Shown here one piece after another: positions 5,268 through 7,010 of a stretch of DNA of 7,010 nt (the stretch's first letter is position 1; each line of letters starts with the position of its first letter). The position numbers and the translations under genes were made by a program. The notes under the pieces are model-generated. The model searched no databases and had not been told where the DNA came from. It saw only the letters and a program-made list of their open reading frames with translations. Location of the stretch: assembly GCA_031273775.1 (NCBI GenBank), contig JAISRF010000039.1:1-7010 (forward strand). The letters run 5' to 3'. The DNA is from Oscillospiraceae bacterium (GTDB lineage Bacteria > Bacillota > Clostridia > Oscillospirales > Acutalibacteraceae).

Positions 5268-5286
5268 GGGGTTCTTATAACTCCGA

Positions 5287-6207
5287 TTAAGGCGTCTGTA
5301 AATATCGTTTAATCTCACTAAGATAGCTTTCCGCCGCTTCGCTTAATGCGCCGTATTTCTTTTTAATATAACCGATTTCCATCAACCCGATTTGATTTTC
5401 GGCGTCTTGCTCAAAAGGAATCGCAATGTATTCATCGCCGTTCAGTTTATTGTAAATGATACCGGAGCAAAGGGTATAGCCGTTCGCCCCGACCATCAGA
5501 TTCAACATGGTCGCCCTGTCGCAGGCCTTGATGATTCGGGGATAGCGGTTTTCGCTCAATATTTCCTCCGCGAAGTAGAAAGACCCGTTCTCCCCCTGTT
5601 CAAAGGAAAGACAGGGATAATCGTGCAGCTGCGGGAAGCGTATGGACTTTTCTTTCGCCAAAGGATGCCCCTTCCACAAATACACATGGACATCGCAGTC
5701 TATGAGATGATGAAACACAAGCTCGTTTTCATCCAGCATCTTTCCGATGATTTTACGGTTGAAGTCGCTGAGATATAAAATACCGATTTCGCTTCTCAGC
5801 CTTCCGACATCGTGTATCACGTCATAGGTTTTTGTTTCGCGGATAGCAAACTCGTAGTTTTTTGTGTCAAAGCGCTTCACCGTTTCCACAAACGCCTTGA
5901 CCGCAAAGGAATAGTGCTGTGTGGACACGCCGAATTTTCGTTTTATGTCGCCCGTTTTGTCATACTTCTCTAATAGCAGGTCGTATTGCTGGTATACCTG
6001 TCGGGCATACATCAAAAACTCTTCCCCTTCGCTTGTGACCGCGACTCCCTTGCTGGTGCGTAAAAATATCGGGACACCCGCATGCCGTTCCAATTCCTTG
6101 ATGGCGCTGGTTAGAGAGGGTTGCGAAATAAGCAGCTTTTCCGCCGCTTTATTCATAGAACCGGTTTCGGCCACGGTCAGCGCGTAATAAATTTGTTGTA
6201 ATGTCAT
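5287..6207 (-). CDS. LysR family transcriptional regulator
   Basis: This is a DNA-binding regulator of 306 aa, the normal LysR length. The N-terminal winged helix-turn-helix is clear: MTLQQIYYALTVAETGSMNKAAEKLLISQPSLTSAIKELE within residues 1-40, with helix-turn-helix about 18-37, then LRTSKGVAVTSEGEEFL (49-65). The remainder is the two-lobe effector-binding domain. An in-frame ATG at 6360 would add 51 residues that overlap the upstream gene and have no LysR character. The ATG at 6207 has AAGGAG eight bases upstream. It sits 50 bases after a cysteine synthase-family gene, possibly in the same transcript, and directly before the promoter of the importer operon. This suggests control of sulfur-compound uptake, perhaps with O-acetylserine or a related metabolite as effector. 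That is inference; the effector cannot be read from the sequence. Confidence 0.93.
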   Translation of the reverse strand: MTLQQIYYALTVAETGSMNKAAEKLLISQPSLTSAIKELERHAGVPIFLRTSKGVAVTSEGEEFLMYARQVYQQYDLLLEKYDKTGDIKRKFGVSTQHYSFAVKAFVETVKRFDTKNYEFAIRETKTYDVIHDVGRLRSEIGILYLSDFNRKIIGKMLDENELVFHHLIDCDVHVYLWKGHPLAKEKSIRFPQLHDYPCLSFEQGENGSFYFAEEILSENRYPRIIKACDRATMLNLMVGANGYTLCSGIIYNKLNGDEYIAIPFEQDAENQIGLMEIGYIKKKYGALSEAAESYLSEIKRYLQTP

Positions 6208-6257
6208 GTAGATTGCTCCTTGCTGAATGGTAACGGAAGCTTCTATGGAAACCCGTT

Positions 6258-7010
6258 TCATCCGTAGATTTTTTTGCTGAAATACCGGTCGCCCCGGTCG
6301 GGGAAAACGGTCACGATATTGCCCACTGAAACCTTTTGCGCCAGTCTTTGAACTGCCCAAAGCGCCGCTCCGGAGGACGATCCGGCAAGTATACCTTCAC
6401 GCGACGCTAAAAGCTTCACCTGTTCCAGCGCCTCGGCGTCGCTGACCTTAACTACCTGGTCAACCAATTTCATGTCCATGGTGTCGGCGATGAAATCATT
6501 GCCGATACCCTCGATGTCGTAGGCCGCGTATTCGCCGCCACCCATCGTGGAACCGACAGGATCAGCCAGAACGCCCCTTATCTTCGGGTTTTGCTCTTTT
6601 AAGTAACGCAGTACGCCCGTGTAGGTTCCGCCGCTGCCGGCTCCTGCTACGAAATAATCAATCTGTCCGTTTAGGTCATGCCAGATTTCCGGCCCGGTGG
6701 TTTCATAATGAGCCAGCGGATTGCTTTGATTGCGGAACTGCTCTAAGCTGACCGCGCCGGGGATTTGCGCTCGCAATTCATTGGCCTTTTGTTCCGCTTC
6801 AAGCATACCGCCCTCTTTGGGCGTATTGATAATTTCCGCTCCCAACGCCCGCATAAGGGTTTGTTTTTCCTGTGAAAATTTCGTCGGAACTATCATAATC
6901 AACCGGTATCCTTTATTGAGCGCGGCAAAAGCAACGCCCAATCCGGTGTTGCCCGCCGTCGCTTCGATAATTGTGCCGCCGGGCTTTAAGTTCCCACGCC
7001 GAGATCGGAA
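6258..7010 (-). CDS. PLP-dependent cysteine synthase / cystathionine beta-synthase family enzyme, N-terminus missing
   Basis: The C-terminal 250 or so residues of a fold-type II PLP enzyme; the full family length is about 300-310 aa. Visible hallmarks are GGTIIEATAGNTG near the window edge, the substrate-loop asparagine motif), FRNQSNPLAHYETTGPEIW, the phosphate-binding GAGSGGT, EGIGNDF, GSSSGAA with the conserved serine, and the ending FPDRGDRYFSKKIYG. The PLP lysine would lie in the missing part. EGIG and the DRYFSK-IYG end resemble cystathionine beta-synthase/MccA-type enzymes (O-acetylserine plus homocysteine) as much as CysK (O-acetylserine plus sulfide), so I give no symbol. Family members continue upstream through AxxG-LKPG; here the first three codons of the fragment (Phe-Arg-Ser) come from an adapter-like sequence and should not be trusted. 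TGA stop at 6260-6258. Confidence 0.9.
   Translation of the reverse strand, partial: FRSRRGNLKPGGTIIEATAGNTGLGVAFAALNKGYRLIMIVPTKFSQEKQTLMRALGAEIINTPKEGGMLEAEQKANELRAQIPGAVSLEQFRNQSNPLAHYETTGPEIWHDLNGQIDYFVAGAGSGGTYTGVLRYLKEQNPKIRGVLADPVGSTMGGGEYAAYDIEGIGNDFIADTMDMKLVDQVVKVSDAEALEQVKLLASREGILAGSSSGAALWAVQRLAQKVSVGNIVTVFPDRGDRYFSKKIYG
7002..7010. other. Probable Illumina adapter remnant at the contig end
   Basis: The window ends AGATCGGAA, the first nine bases of the common Illumina adapter (AGATCGGAAGAGC). In the cysteine synthase-family frame it encodes Phe-Arg-Ser where relatives have an Ala/Glu-containing helix end (AE-x-x-G-x-LKPG), while the residues just inside it (RRGNLKPGG) fit. It is most likely unremoved adapter, not genome. 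Confidence 0.75.

Noticed and set aside
4931..5286. T-box, SAM riboswitch or other known sulfur riboswitch
   Set aside because: No T-box core, SAM-I-like multi-stem junction or intrinsic terminator could be identified. The promoter lies at 5142-5170, leaving about 200 bases of leader that are mostly occupied by the small ORF.
6238..6262. GAAACGGGTTTC palindrome between the cysteine synthase-family gene and LysR
   Set aside because: The 2-base centre is too small for a hairpin loop, no promoter boxes accompany it, and it partly overlaps the gene end; it could be a chance dyad.
6208..6360. N-terminal extension of the LysR protein from ATG 6360
   Set aside because: The extra 51 residues overlap the cysteine synthase-family gene by about 100 bases and have no LysR features. 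ATG 6207 has AAGGAG at good spacing and begins with the canonical MTLQQIYYAL.

Overview
The window reads as a single-direction locus: every credible gene lies on the minus strand, so transcription runs from high to low coordinates. AGGAGG-type ribosome sites, one TTG start, a lipoprotein-type solute-binding protein and a four-subunit (gamma-delta-alpha-beta) 2-oxoacid:ferredoxin oxidoreductase point to an anaerobic Gram-positive bacterium, most likely a clostridial member of the Bacillota of moderate GC content. This assignment is inferred from gene content, not from a marker gene. Both ends cut through genes. The last nine bases (7002-7010) equal the start of an Illumina adapter, so that end is probably a contig end and not genomic.

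In transcription order, the window opens with the C-terminal four fifths of a PLP-dependent cysteine synthase / cystathionine beta-synthase-family enzyme (7010-6258). Fifty bases later comes a LysR-family regulator (6207-5287). A 356-base intergenic region follows (5286-4931). It holds two inverted repeats, a near-consensus sigma-A promoter (TAGACA, 17 bp, TATAAT), an AT-rich palindrome at the predicted transcript start, and a previously unmarked 34-codon ORF (5083-4979). That ORF has an exceptionally strong Shine-Dalgarno site and unusually many sulfur amino acids (4 Cys, 5 Met).

Downstream lies what looks like one long operon. It starts with a complete nitrate/sulfonate/taurine-type ABC importer: lipoprotein 4930-3821, ATPase 3739-2927 and permease 2930-1992. 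It continues with porG 1979-1560, porD 1594-1322, porA 1329-202 and the start of porB 205-1. From the ATPase onward the genes overlap or sit within 12 bases of each other, so translation is probably coupled. A stem-loop with a short T run separates the binding protein from the ATPase and may lower expression of the distal genes.

Taken together, a small, probably sulfur-containing organic solute may be imported and its carbon skeleton oxidised, as a 2-oxoacid, to an acyl-CoA plus reduced ferredoxin. The neighbouring LysR regulator and cysteine synthase-family enzyme would tie this to sulfur status. The Cys/Met-rich leader ORF is the strongest candidate for an undescribed control element, a sulfur-amino-acid-responsive leader for a sulfonate-type importer. 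The substrate and the regulatory mechanism are inferred, not shown by the sequence.
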